Assembly (NCBI GenBank): GCA_024398875.1
Contig: JAKSIJ010000009.1
Location: 35,835 to 99,834, forward strand
DNA: 64,000 nucleotides
DNA from: Fibrobacter sp.
GTDB lineage: Bacteria > Fibrobacterota > Fibrobacteria > Fibrobacterales > Fibrobacteraceae
Direction of reading: 5' to 3'
Made by a program: the position numbers and the translations under genes. Position 1 is the first letter of the stretch; the number at the start of each line of letters is the position of its first letter. Shown here in pieces: positions 37,577-46,943 of the stretch. The notes below the pieces were generated by a model. That model was not told the DNA's origin and did no database searches. It saw nothing but the letters and a program-made list of their open reading frames with translations.

Positions 37577-38494
37577 TCACCCTTCCTCGCGAGCTTTTGA
37601 TGTGGACTCGACCAATGTTAACCATGTTGTCAAACGGAATAGAATAATGGCCCTATCTTGGTAAAAACCATAAATGTTAGAATAGGGTGGCTTAAAATTC
37701 TTGGTAAAGTTTTGAGTTTCTTTTCTTAGTACTGTACAAATTTCATCTACCAAAGAATTCTTGATTTTGTCTATTTTAGCACAAACACACTTAGCCAAAT
37801 CCGCAGAAACATCACACTCGTCTTTTCGGCCATACAAGCATAGCATCAAGCCAATACAGCACAAGTGATCCATCCTATTAGTTCTCTTTTTCCCAGTTTT
37901 TTTTATCAAAGAAATAAGAATGTCATAAAGTCCGCCGCATTTCTTCAAAGAATCTACATCTATCCCACTTGTGAGATACTTAAAAAAAGCCTTGGCTGCA
38001 CGTTGACGTTTTTTGATAAAATCCTTATCGTGATCATTAAAACGTAATGCACACCTTTTTTCTTTCAAACTCTCAATGAATCCCGACGAAGACTTTTTCA
38101 AGTCTTCATTATTAATTTCAGGATATCTTTTTTTCCAAGCGGAATAGTTAAAGCCAACAGGAATTTTTCTTAACCCAGAATATGTCAAGGAAGGTTTCTT
38201 TCTCAGTTTTTCATAGCGCGACTTTTTACAATCAAACATCCGTAGCAAGTAATATTCCCAAATGTTAGCACCTGTTCGAATATCTTTAAAGGGACTAACC
38301 CTTTCAACATCAAAATCAGGCCAAAGTGTTCTTAAGACCTTATTTGGCGACTCGATATCAGATTGGGGAACAAGTCGACGCCCCTTCTCTTCACTGAACA
38401 AATCTTTGATAGGGGAAAAAAATTTCTTCTTTATTCCTTTATATGGCGTTACCATGCTCCACTGCTGACTGGTATAAATATTATCTTTATTCAT
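37577..38494 (-). CDS. Unknown protein, first gene of the helicase/PLD operon
   Basis: I place the start at the second in-frame ATG (38494, MNKDNIYTSQQW); the frame opens at 38533 with 13 extra residues (MLKKLVNVRILRI). The protein is basic, aromatic-rich and has no membrane segment or motif I know. WSMVTPYKGIKKKFFSPIKD near the N-terminus and GANIWEYYLLRMFD are conserved-looking blocks. It could be the sensor or specificity part of the three-gene system; DUF6361-like proteins in similar operons begin in a comparable way, but I cannot confirm this. Confidence 0.65.
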   Translation of the reverse strand: MNKDNIYTSQQWSMVTPYKGIKKKFFSPIKDLFSEEKGRRLVPQSDIESPNKVLRTLWPDFDVERVSPFKDIRTGANIWEYYLLRMFDCKKSRYEKLRKKPSLTYSGLRKIPVGFNYSAWKKRYPEINNEDLKKSSSGFIESLKEKRCALRFNDHDKDFIKKRQRAAKAFFKYLTSGIDVDSLKKCGGLYDILISLIKKTGKKRTNRMDHLCCIGLMLCLYGRKDECDVSADLAKCVCAKIDKIKNSLVDEICTVLRKETQNFTKNFKPPYSNIYGFYQDRAIILFRLTTWLTLVESTSKAREEG

Positions 38495-38766
38495 AATACG
38501 CAAAATCCTAACATTTACCAATTTTTTTAACATAAACTTTCACTCTAAGTGGTGACGGACCAGAAGTAATAAACTACCCCCAACATACTATGAATATAGG
38601 TAAATATTAAAAATTAGGTACATTTCACATCATTTTTTCTTTAGTAAACGAAATCAAAATTCAGTAAATCATAAATTTCTCCATTTTGTCACAAACTGAC
38701 AAGCAAAACATTTTAATTTTTAGCCAGTTCAGGTTGTATCATTGAGCATTCGCTCACTATTTAACA

Positions 38767-38866
38767 TTTGGTGCTTTTCTGCATATGCACCAAAGGAATT
38801 GTAATGATAAAAAAGTGCGATGAAGGTTTTCTCCCTATTGACATTTTGTATCCAATTAGATACATT
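38767..38866 (+). promoter_or_regulatory. Promoter with embedded operator dyad and upstream hairpin
   Basis: TTGACA (38838-38843) and TACATT (38861-38866) are 17 bases apart. TGTATC (38847-38852) and GATACA (38859-38864) form an inverted repeat over the spacer and -10, a likely autorepression site for the HTH protein at 38897. A hairpin TTTGGTGC/GCACCAAA lies upstream (38767-38774/38787-38794). The rest of the 38534-38896 gap is AT-rich and should also hold the promoter of the minus-strand helicase operon; I see no gene in it. Confidence 0.6.
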
Positions 38867-38896
38867 TAGGAAAAACACTTATAATCATAGATAGGA

Positions 38897-39235
38897 ATGA
38901 AAACAAGTAAACTCGATTTGTCCGAACTACTGGATAGCAAAGAAGTTATCGCCGGCGTTTTGAATGATGCACTGCAATCCAATGATACCACCATTCTTTT
39001 AAGAACCATCGGCTATGTGGCCAAGGCTCGTGGGATTGCCCAAATTTCAGAGATTACAGGCTTAGGCCGAGAAAGCCTTTATAAGGCCCTCAATGAAAAT
39101 TCCCATCCACGGTTTGAAACCATTTTAAAAGTGCTGAACGCATTAAATGTCCAAATGACCATCATGCCAAGGATTCATCCTAAAAGGCGGCACATGGTCA
39201 TGGCAGAAAAACGAGCACGCTATAGAGCAAAATGA
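38897..39235 (+). CDS. HTH addiction-module antidote protein (HigA/TIGR02684-like), orphan
   Basis: The 112-residue protein matches the probable addiction module antidote family: SELLDSKEVIAGVLNDALQS, then the HTH RGIAQISEITGLGRESLYKAL, then HPRFETILKVLNALNVQMTI. Its usual partner, a RelE/HigB-like toxin gene, is not adjacent: upstream is the promoter and downstream a convergent gene. It may be a solitary antitoxin or a regulator of the neighbouring defence genes. The dyad in its promoter suggests self-control. Confidence 0.85.
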   Translation: MKTSKLDLSELLDSKEVIAGVLNDALQSNDTTILLRTIGYVAKARGIAQISEITGLGRESLYKALNENSHPRFETILKVLNALNVQMTIMPRIHPKRRHMVMAEKRARYRAK

Positions 39236-39238
39236 ATT

Positions 39239-39910
39239 CTACAAAAGTTTATAGTTAATCTTTCCCGTTTCGGAAATGGTAAGCTTTTTTTTCGATTCAA
39301 GATCTTTAAGAAGGGTTTCCACTTGTTTCTTTTTGATGCCGCCCTTAGGTTTTGCAAGATTCTGAACCGATTTTACGAAAGCATCAACAGAACTTGGACG
39401 ATTTTTCGAACTTTTTTGAAGCCACTTGATGGTGTTTTCTAGAGAAAGAATCGTGTCAGCTTTTGCAGAAATCTTTGGCGTTGTTTTCTGCTTTGGTTCA
39501 GCCTTCTTTTCGAGTGTTTTTACTTTTGTTGCAGCTTTCTTCGGCGTTCCAATTTTTTCTATGGACTCAATACGGCTGCAACTTTTTTTACCAAATTCCT
39601 TACGGATATTTTCGATTAAAGGATCGTATCCCGTATCCTTGGAAATGATAATACATTCCGCGTTCTTGTCATTACTAAAGAGGCGTCCTAATTCATAAGC
39701 AATATGAAAATCCAAAGCATTTTTACCATTACCAGAAATCTGAATCAAACGGCCAAGGCCTACCGCATCTTGAATTCCAAGGACAAGCTCTGTAGGAATC
39801 TTATTCTGGGATTCACCAAGAAAAACCTTTAAGTGTACATTTTGAGAAAGCAATTCTTTGTAATTGCTCTCGTGAACATTTTCAAAATCGACCAGAATAT
39901 ACTTAGACAT
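39239..39910 (-). CDS. NYN/PIN-like nuclease coupled to the exo-RecQ-UvrD gene
   Basis: Residues 4-11 YILVDFEN give D8 and N11, ALDFHIAYELG gives D67, and SKDTGYDPLI gives D92 and D96: the acidic set and order of NYN/PIN-like RNases. Residues 112-150 form a Lys-rich linker, and the last 70 (KPKGGIKKKQVETLLKDLES) look like a small winged helix or OST-HTH-like end. Its start overlaps the stop of the large helicase gene by eight bases, so the two proteins are made together. Probably an RNA- or DNA-cutting effector. Confidence 0.8.
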   Translation of the reverse strand: MSKYILVDFENVHESNYKELLSQNVHLKVFLGESQNKIPTELVLGIQDAVGLGRLIQISGNGKNALDFHIAYELGRLFSNDKNAECIIISKDTGYDPLIENIRKEFGKKSCSRIESIEKIGTPKKAATKVKTLEKKAEPKQKTTPKISAKADTILSLENTIKWLQKSSKNRPSSVDAFVKSVQNLAKPKGGIKKKQVETLLKDLESKKKLTISETGKINYKLL

Positions 39911-42900
39911 GATTCTTCCTCAATTCAATTTCCGGCAAGATAATGGGACAAAGTTCTTCACGTTCTTTATTATGCCAAGCAACCACATAACGGATTCGTA
40001 CATTTTTCACAGAATATCCCAAATCCTTTAGATGGGATATTTTTTCGCGAGCCTTTTTCGACAACACGGCTACAGGATTCTTGGAATCGCTGGAATCGTA
40101 CAGACCACCATGAGAATACCTCAAGATATTTCCGCTATATAATTTGAAAATCCGCTTCTTCAAATTTTCGCCTTCATCTATGGTTTCTCCATATGAATAA
40201 TCTAGCCACATATCCTTGTGACCAAATTGGCAAATGATTTCAGCAGGTTCCGAAAACCTCGCCTTTTCTTCAATTACAGGAGCGTACTTATCTAAAAAGG
40301 GGCAACAATGGAAAACATATAGTTGTTTTTTTGCCCGCGTAAATCCTACATACAATACACGACGGCCCTGTTCGGAATTTGACCTTCGGTCTTTAATCAT
40401 AATGTAGACTCTATCAAATTCACGACCCTTTGCCTTATGAATTGTGGAAACAACGACTTCGTTCTTTTCACCCCGTTCAAAATCAGAAATTTTTGATTCC
40501 ATCAAGAATAATTTCAAATCATTTCTATAAAGACGATCATTGTGCTTTTGATAAATCTCAAGAGCCTTCAAGCAGACGGATAATAAAGAACTTGCTTGAT
40601 AACTCTCTTGGAATCTACTCACAACAGCTTTCCATTCTTCCGTGCTTATAACGGGATCTTCATTAGTAGAAAGCCATTTCATAAAGCTTCTGAATTCAAC
40701 AAGGTCATGAAGCGAGAACCCATCGCTATCCTGAATCAACTTGGCCTTAATATGCTCATGATTCAAGAGAGCCATCATTTTTAAGGCATCATCGTTTGTT
40801 TGAGTCAAAACACAAACTGTCCCATGAGCAGGATACTTTTTCATGTGTTCAACAATAGGGTACTCCATGTTCGGAGAATCAAACTTGCGAACCCGTACGG
40901 CACCATCCCCATCAGTTACAGCCCTAATGGGATTCATCTTTAAGCGGTTAGGAATATCTTGAACAAATAGGTTTGTAAAATCAACGACTTTTTTAACGCT
41001 ACGGTAGTTTTCTACCAGCTCATACTTTCTCGCCTTATAAAGATCCATAAAGCGATTTAAATCTACTGATGCCGAGCCCGCCTTTTGATGGACACCTTCG
41101 AAAATATTCTGGTCATCATCGCCTACGGCAATGACACGCATGTCCTCATTTTCTTCAATCAAGGCCTGAACCAAGGCGAACTGATGTTCATCCATATCCT
41201 GGGCTTCATCTATAACCAGAACCTTCTTGGTTATCTTGCTATGCTCAATCTCGCCTTCCTTGATTTTTTCAACCGCCATTTCTACTGCGGAACCGGCCTT
41301 ATCCAGGTCACCCATAGTGCCAAGTAAATCAAAGGCATAGGAATGGAAAGTTTTCGCAGTCAAGAACGTGGCTGCATTACCAATCAACTTATGAAGTTTT
41401 TCCTTAAAGTCAATGGCAGCACTGCGAGAGAACGTAAGCATCAGTAATTGTTCATGTTTCACGTCCTCCAGCAGCATCAAAGAAGCGAGCTTATGGACAA
41501 GAACACGAGTCTTTCCGCTTCCTGGGCCAGCCGCCACCATAATGTATTGGCTGTTCTTATCTTCAATAATTTGCTTCTGGCGTTCAGAAAGAGAATCAAC
41601 AATCTCATGATACTTTTGTGGCGTAATATTGTGATTGATTTCGTCCAGTCGATTACCCTTGAAATACTTATTCAAGAACATCTTGTAATCAAGAGCGAAA
41701 TAATCACTTACAAAAACCTGAGCTTGCTTGCTGTCGCGCACCATCATGTTGGCGTATTCTCCAACAATATGGATTTGCTGCATCTTCATTTGGTAGAAGT
41801 TATTCAGTTTTTCATAGTCATCGATTTTATACTTAATCAAGTTGCTTTTTTCAATTCGATGAATTTCAAGCGCGTTATAGAGAACAAAGAAGCCATCTTC
41901 TATCTGCAAAGAATTAATCTTGGAAAGATATAGGAGTGATTTTTCGAGATCCTTGTATGAAACCGGAATCTTATCAAATAGCGAAATTTGGTTTTCATAC
42001 GCAGTCAACAATTCTTTTTCAGAGAATTGAATCAAAGCTTCTTCGCGAGAATTCGTTTTAGCATCGTAATTCGCCTGGTACAATTGGTCAATTATAAAGT
42101 GCGCCAACTGAATACGATGCCTAAAATCATTCAATAAATCATCTAGAGAAACCTTCAATTCAATTTTTGTACAGATATCTGAGCAATAGTTCTTTTCGAT
42201 AAGGCCATTAATCATCCAAAAGAAAAGTATTGTCTTTATGTCTTTTACACTCGCTTTCTTGATGCCTTTATTTTCGGCTTCTTCGTTCAATTCCTTGAGA
42301 TTGAAAACGGATTTCCCGGTTTTCAGCTTAGATATGAGAAAATTTTCAAGGGACTCAAAACGTTTTACAACCAATTTTGACTTATTTTCGCCTTCGCCTT
42401 TTTTGATATAAGCAGTCAAATCCCTAGAGTCCGCCAAAATATTTTCTGCACGCAGAAGTTGTACAGTTTCTTGAACAGCACTACATTCCAACCCAAGGAT
42501 GTCGGCAATGTAATCAATACGTGATTCAGCCTCGTCACCTTTCGCTTTGTAGGTACTTCGTTGAGAAATCAAAAGACTTACTATTCTACGAGCAATTTCT
42601 TTCTGCGTTTCATCAATCATATTGGAAGCTGCAATCTTACTACTAGCTTCCTCCATGTTCTTGACAAGAATACCAGTGGCATAAACCTGGGGGCAATTCT
42701 GCTTACGTTCAATGTAGCCAGCATCTTCCAAAGCGAGAATGGCTGTTTTCACACGAGTTTCCACGTCACCATTTGGATCATCAAAGCCCGCTTCACGTGC
42801 AATTTCAAGAGGAGAGCGTTTCAGCACAGTTCTGTTCTTTGTAAGGCTTTTAATGGCCTTCCAGACCTGCTGAATTTCGCTCATGCTTAGCTTCGTCTGA

Positions 42901-44753
42901 TTTAGCAACAAAAAATGCTTGTCCAAGTCACTTTCATTGAAAAGAACATAGCACTCAGCCTGTAATTCTGGCTTACGCCCCGCTCTACCAGCTTCTTGAA
43001 CATAATTTTCCAAAGAATCAGAAATATCAAAATGTACGACAAGTTGCACATCACCCTTATCCACACCCATACCGAATGCAGACGTAGCAACGATAATTTT
43101 GACCTTATCATGAATAAAGGCTTCCTGGTTTTCCACCTTTTCACGACTATCCATTTTACCATTAAAAGGTAATGCGGCAAAACCGTCTTTGCTTAATTTT
43201 TCTGCTAGTTCATGCGTTTTCCTTGTTCTTGAAACATAGACGATGGTGGGACAATTCTTCGTTTCAATCAAAGAGCGTAAAGTCTTATACTTTTGTTCCT
43301 CATCTTCTTGGTAGATTACATGATAGGTAAGATTTGCTCGAGTCGCCCTTGTGGCAAAAATCTTCAAATCAAGATCCAATTTCTTCTTGAAGTAGTCGCA
43401 AATATCCTGCACCACTTTTTGCTTTGCCGTAGCCGTAAAGCATGAAACAGGAATCCTTCTCAAGTTAAACTTTTGTTCCTGAATTTTCTTGATGAAATCA
43501 CCGATATATAGGTAATCCACACGGAAATCATGTCCCCAACTGGAAAAACAGTGAGCCTCGTCAATCACAAAACGAGCAATCTGCCTAGAAAGCAAAAGTT
43601 TTTCGATAGTACGGGAACGCAGGGATTCCGGCGAAATGTACAGCATAGAAGCCATACCTGACGCCACTCGCTCAATAGCTTCAGCTCGTTCAGGAGGCTT
43701 CAGCAAGCCATTGATGGTGACGGCATCGGGAATGCCCTTAGAGCTCAGGTTATCCACCTGGTCTTTCATCAAAGACTGCAAAGGAGAAATGACGACGGTC
43801 AATCCCTTGTAGTTCTCCCCCGCCATCAAGGCCGGTAACTGGAAGGTAATGGACTTTCCACCACCCGTAGGGAAAATCGCCAACAGGGAGTCGTTATTGA
43901 CTGCAGCGGACGCAGCCTGTTCCTGCAAAGGTTCTCCATCGTAGGTTCTAAAACTGTCGTGCCCAAAAATTTCTTTCAATTTTTTGCGAACATCCAACTT
44001 CCCATTACAATAAGGGCACGTCAGTTCATGGCACGGATTGTTTCGCAACATGAACAAAATGTTCTCTGTGTAAGGGTAATTGCGCAGCACCCAGGCCGGA
44101 GTAATTGACCGCTTATCTTGCAGATTAATCACCGACAAAGCGTAAGCCAGTTCAATGGGATGTTCCGTAACAAAGGATTCAAAAGATGCATTTTCGCAAA
44201 TCAAGCCTGCAAATCGCGTTTGAATCTGCTTTACAAGATTCTTATTGCTGGACCTTGCCGAAAGAAGATTGTTAAAGAAGCCCTTGCTTTCTTCTTTCAA
44301 ACCAACATATTCAAAAAAGTACTTAAACTCCCTAAAGCCCTTCAAAAGATTAAAAAAGATATCCTTCAAGTCTGCATCCAAAGCATTGAACGCATTCACT
44401 TCGTCATGGAATAAATCCCTGGACTTCTGGGCATCTAGCAAAGGGTTGTTCAAAGCATCGCTAAGAATCTTTTCATCTTTCAGCAACTTGTGGCTAGGCC
44501 GCATAGGAAACATCAGCGGAGAAAGATAAAGAGTGTCGATAACCTTCTTTTTATCCAAATCAAGGTGTTTTAGATACTGAAGGTCATGATTTAAGACATT
44601 ATGGCCACCGACATATTCCGCATCCTTTACAAAATTCAGGAAATCACCCTGACTTGGCGTATGAATCGTCTGGTCTTGAGAATCAACAGCACCAAGATCA
44701 GCGATTTTCCCGCTGGATGTAGAAACTTCAATATCTAAAAAAACAAGGCTCAC
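39903..44753 (-). CDS. Exonuclease-RecQ-UvrD fusion helicase (1616 residues)
   Basis: Residues 1-150 begin VFLDIEV (D7, E9) and contain GGHNVLNHD (49-57), a DEDD-type 3'-5' exonuclease. A CPYCNGK zinc-like knuckle lies near 245. The RecQ part follows with PTGGGKS (T296-S301), DEAH (398-401), TATAKQKV and EAGRAGRKPE. After a helical linker comes a complete UvrD/Rep-type helicase: GPGSGKT (1076-1082), VIDEAQDMDEHQ near 1180, GDDDQNIFEG, STIHKAKGREFDRV near 1435 and RRVLYVGFTRAKKQLYV. Two motors of opposite families plus a nuclease in one chain is striking. AT-rich, in the defence-like island. Likely acts on invading DNA with the coupled NYN protein. Confidence 0.88.
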   Translation of the reverse strand: MSLVFLDIEVSTSSGKIADLGAVDSQDQTIHTPSQGDFLNFVKDAEYVGGHNVLNHDLQYLKHLDLDKKKVIDTLYLSPLMFPMRPSHKLLKDEKILSDALNNPLLDAQKSRDLFHDEVNAFNALDADLKDIFFNLLKGFREFKYFFEYVGLKEESKGFFNNLLSARSSNKNLVKQIQTRFAGLICENASFESFVTEHPIELAYALSVINLQDKRSITPAWVLRNYPYTENILFMLRNNPCHELTCPYCNGKLDVRKKLKEIFGHDSFRTYDGEPLQEQAASAAVNNDSLLAIFPTGGGKSITFQLPALMAGENYKGLTVVISPLQSLMKDQVDNLSSKGIPDAVTINGLLKPPERAEAIERVASGMASMLYISPESLRSRTIEKLLLSRQIARFVIDEAHCFSSWGHDFRVDYLYIGDFIKKIQEQKFNLRRIPVSCFTATAKQKVVQDICDYFKKKLDLDLKIFATRATRANLTYHVIYQEDEEQKYKTLRSLIETKNCPTIVYVSRTRKTHELAEKLSKDGFAALPFNGKMDSREKVENQEAFIHDKVKIIVATSAFGMGVDKGDVQLVVHFDISDSLENYVQEAGRAGRKPELQAECYVLFNESDLDKHFLLLNQTKLSMSEIQQVWKAIKSLTKNRTVLKRSPLEIAREAGFDDPNGDVETRVKTAILALEDAGYIERKQNCPQVYATGILVKNMEEASSKIAASNMIDETQKEIARRIVSLLISQRSTYKAKGDEAESRIDYIADILGLECSAVQETVQLLRAENILADSRDLTAYIKKGEGENKSKLVVKRFESLENFLISKLKTGKSVFNLKELNEEAENKGIKKASVKDIKTILFFWMINGLIEKNYCSDICTKIELKVSLDDLLNDFRHRIQLAHFIIDQLYQANYDAKTNSREEALIQFSEKELLTAYENQISLFDKIPVSYKDLEKSLLYLSKINSLQIEDGFFVLYNALEIHRIEKSNLIKYKIDDYEKLNNFYQMKMQQIHIVGEYANMMVRDSKQAQVFVSDYFALDYKMFLNKYFKGNRLDEINHNITPQKYHEIVDSLSERQKQIIEDKNSQYIMVAAGPGSGKTRVLVHKLASLMLLEDVKHEQLLMLTFSRSAAIDFKEKLHKLIGNAATFLTAKTFHSYAFDLLGTMGDLDKAGSAVEMAVEKIKEGEIEHSKITKKVLVIDEAQDMDEHQFALVQALIEENEDMRVIAVGDDDQNIFEGVHQKAGSASVDLNRFMDLYKARKYELVENYRSVKKVVDFTNLFVQDIPNRLKMNPIRAVTDGDGAVRVRKFDSPNMEYPIVEHMKKYPAHGTVCVLTQTNDDALKMMALLNHEHIKAKLIQDSDGFSLHDLVEFRSFMKWLSTNEDPVISTEEWKAVVSRFQESYQASSLLSVCLKALEIYQKHNDRLYRNDLKLFLMESKISDFERGEKNEVVVSTIHKAKGREFDRVYIMIKDRRSNSEQGRRVLYVGFTRAKKQLYVFHCCPFLDKYAPVIEEKARFSEPAEIICQFGHKDMWLDYSYGETIDEGENLKKRIFKLYSGNILRYSHGGLYDSSDSKNPVAVLSKKAREKISHLKDLGYSVKNVRIRYVVAWHNKEREELCPIILPEIELRKNHV

Positions 44754-44810
44754 AATGTTAAAATAACACTTTTTTTACAAAGGGGCGATTGTTATTCAGG
44801 AAAATGTAAG

Positions 44811-44837
44811 AAAAAAGCGAAGCGATTAAGCTTCGCA
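44811..44837 (-). terminator. Terminator after the GmrSD-type gene
   Basis: GCGAAGC (44817-44823) and GCTTCGC (44830-44836) pair around GATTAA. On the minus strand six U follow; on the plus strand ATTTTTCATTTT follows, so it may work both ways. Confidence 0.85.
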
Positions 44838-44841
44838 TTTT

Positions 44842-46836
44842 TCATTTTGAATACATGTCAAAGATTATTTGTCCCTTGAATTCCCAGTGTTTATTTCCAT
44901 TATATGATTCTGATTCAGAACAACACCCTTTACGTTTTTTTATTTCTCGAGTCAACGGAGAAAGCCTCCATTTTTTTCCTTCAAATTCGACTTCATGATC
45001 ATTGACTACACGAGCAACGATAGACCTATCGTCTATGTAATTGACAACTTCTCCGACAATGCCTAATTCAGTAAATGAACATGTATGAGTTTTCTTTCTT
45101 CGACTAGGAGTATTCAAAGAATTAAACAATTCACTAGGAATCGGCAATAATTCCTTTAGCAAGAAATCGATTAGCCAATTTGTTCTTTGTTCGATAGCTT
45201 CCTTGTTCCACACATCTTTATCAGTAATTTCTCGCTGAGAAATCTGCATGGCGGAATTATTGATATAGACATCTTTTTTCTTAGAAAAGCTTTCGTTTCC
45301 AAGCTCCTGATTGTGACGAATCAAAGTCAAATTGCCAAGAGTGTGCAGGTAATTTTCGTGAATCTGAGCATAATCCTTAGCCCCAAGCATAGAAATCCAT
45401 TCTTCATTCAATGTTTGCGGCATAATATGTTCAATCTGAAGATTCTTATCAGACAAATCAGGCATTGATTTTGTCATTTTTTCTTCAATCAAAGCAAAGA
45501 CAAACTTAAGTTGTTTAAAGGCGTAGAAATCTTTCGTCACCATCAACTTTCTAATTTCTGCATCGCTAGGCATTCTCATCGACGGGTCCTGACCAGCGAT
45601 GATTCTGTAAAAACGATCTTTTTTATCGAAGGAACCTTCAAGAGCCTCAATGTGGTTATTCCACAATGGTATTGCCTTATTTTCAGCGGAACCAAGCTCT
45701 GCAAAACGTCTTCTTAAAAGATATGTTTTCAGCACATCTAATAAGCAAACAATCTCAACATTACTGAATTTTTCACTTTTCCAGCTTTTTAGCAATCCCA
45801 AAACAAAAGAATATATTGTAACCGACCCTATGCTTCTAAAATCACACAAAAGGCGATTTACTTTGTCATTGCCTACAGATACACCCAAAACAATTCCTGC
45901 ATAAAGAGGTGCGTATTCTGTCATTTTTTTCAGCAAGTCTTCGGATTTAACATCTCTAAACAAGGCTTTAAAAGAAGCATACAGAGGTTTGTAATTTGCT
46001 TCAACGGCTCTTGAATAAGGTTGGGCATCTTCACATTGCATGAAGTCTCGAATAAAATTAGAAAGCTGGCCAGGCAGTTTCTTCTCTAGAGCTACCCAAT
46101 AATTATGGTACAGGAAATCCTGTTTTTCTGCGTTCAATCCTAAAAGCAGATAGTTGCGAACCAAGTCTGCCAAAGACAAAGGCTTTCCCAAGGAATTCAT
46201 GGATTCAAAGATTTCCTGAGGGTTTTCCCATTTGTGCTCTGTTTCCAATTCAATGGTAACAACACTAAACTTGGAAAGACCTTTTTCAACAAGTTTATCT
46301 AAGGAATAATTCTTACTATTCAGCATTTTTACAAGTTCTTCTTTAAAGAACTTGTAATTTCTATAGACTGCGGCCATTTTATCTTCATCAGACAAATCAA
46401 TAGAAAGAATAATCTTGCAATAGGCATCCCAATCAGTTTCGACCTGTTTTAACTTGATTTTGTATTCACCATCACCAACGACCTTATTGTTCTTCAAATA
46501 AGTCTGATCAATAAAGTTCTTCATGTTTTCATCGGAGACTACATCTCGCAAAGCAACAAGGAAGAGCATTGTAGTGGTAATACGCTGCTGACCATCAATA
46601 AGGACAAGTTTAGTGGGCTGACCAAAAACAGATTCCGACGGTACGTACGTCACTGATCCGAAGAAGTGCTCGGAAATTTGGCCGTTTAGGTTTTCCTCTG
46701 CAGTTTTAATTACATCATCCAAAAAGACCTGACATTGATCATTGTCCCATTCGTAATTGCGCTGATAAGGCGGAATATAAAATGTAACATCGTTTCCTGA
46801 AAGCAATGCAAGTAATTTTTGTTCCGATGGTTTCAT
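44842..46836 (-). CDS. GmrSD-type (DUF262 plus DUF1524) restriction protein
   Basis: The DUF262 part has FYIPPYQRNYEWD (19-31) and LIDGQQRITTT (79-89), a ParB/Srx-like NTP-binding DGQQR motif. The DUF1524 part has IEHIMPQTLNEEW from residue 468 and HTLGNLTLI followed by HNQELGNESF, an HNH nuclease. Fused GmrSD proteins are NTP-dependent type IV restriction enzymes that cut modified phage DNA. The last 100 residues (IVGEVVNYIDDRSIVARVV) look like a small beta-barrel reader domain. AGGAAAG before the ATG is its ribosome site. Confidence 0.93.
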   Translation of the reverse strand: MKPSEQKLLALLSGNDVTFYIPPYQRNYEWDNDQCQVFLDDVIKTAEENLNGQISEHFFGSVTYVPSESVFGQPTKLVLIDGQQRITTTMLFLVALRDVVSDENMKNFIDQTYLKNNKVVGDGEYKIKLKQVETDWDAYCKIILSIDLSDEDKMAAVYRNYKFFKEELVKMLNSKNYSLDKLVEKGLSKFSVVTIELETEHKWENPQEIFESMNSLGKPLSLADLVRNYLLLGLNAEKQDFLYHNYWVALEKKLPGQLSNFIRDFMQCEDAQPYSRAVEANYKPLYASFKALFRDVKSEDLLKKMTEYAPLYAGIVLGVSVGNDKVNRLLCDFRSIGSVTIYSFVLGLLKSWKSEKFSNVEIVCLLDVLKTYLLRRRFAELGSAENKAIPLWNNHIEALEGSFDKKDRFYRIIAGQDPSMRMPSDAEIRKLMVTKDFYAFKQLKFVFALIEEKMTKSMPDLSDKNLQIEHIMPQTLNEEWISMLGAKDYAQIHENYLHTLGNLTLIRHNQELGNESFSKKKDVYINNSAMQISQREITDKDVWNKEAIEQRTNWLIDFLLKELLPIPSELFNSLNTPSRRKKTHTCSFTELGIVGEVVNYIDDRSIVARVVNDHEVEFEGKKWRLSPLTREIKKRKGCCSESESYNGNKHWEFKGQIIFDMYSK

Positions 46837-46850
46837 ATATTAAATCTTTC

Positions 46851-46931
46851 CTATCTATTCTTCTTAAAGTTCTCGGCCTGTTCAAAGATTTCGCCGTAGA
46901 CTTCGTCGCGTTCAACAGGCGGGTTCTGCAT
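46851..46931 (-). pseudogene. 26-codon ORF, possible C-terminal remnant of a restriction gene
   Basis: The short frame ATG 46931 to TAG 46851 encodes MQNPPVERDEVYGEIFEQAE then NFKKNR. It has core-like codon use in an AT-rich setting and no ribosome site. It resembles the ends of some type I restriction R subunits as I remember them, which would make it the leftover of a deleted hsdR-like gene. The identification is weak. Confidence 0.3.
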
Positions 46932-46943
46932 AAATATAACCTA

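Noticed and set aside
36083..38494. Assignment of the helicase/PLD operon to DISARM
   Set aside because: No DrmB (DUF1998) and no methyltransferase gene are present, so a named assignment is not supported.
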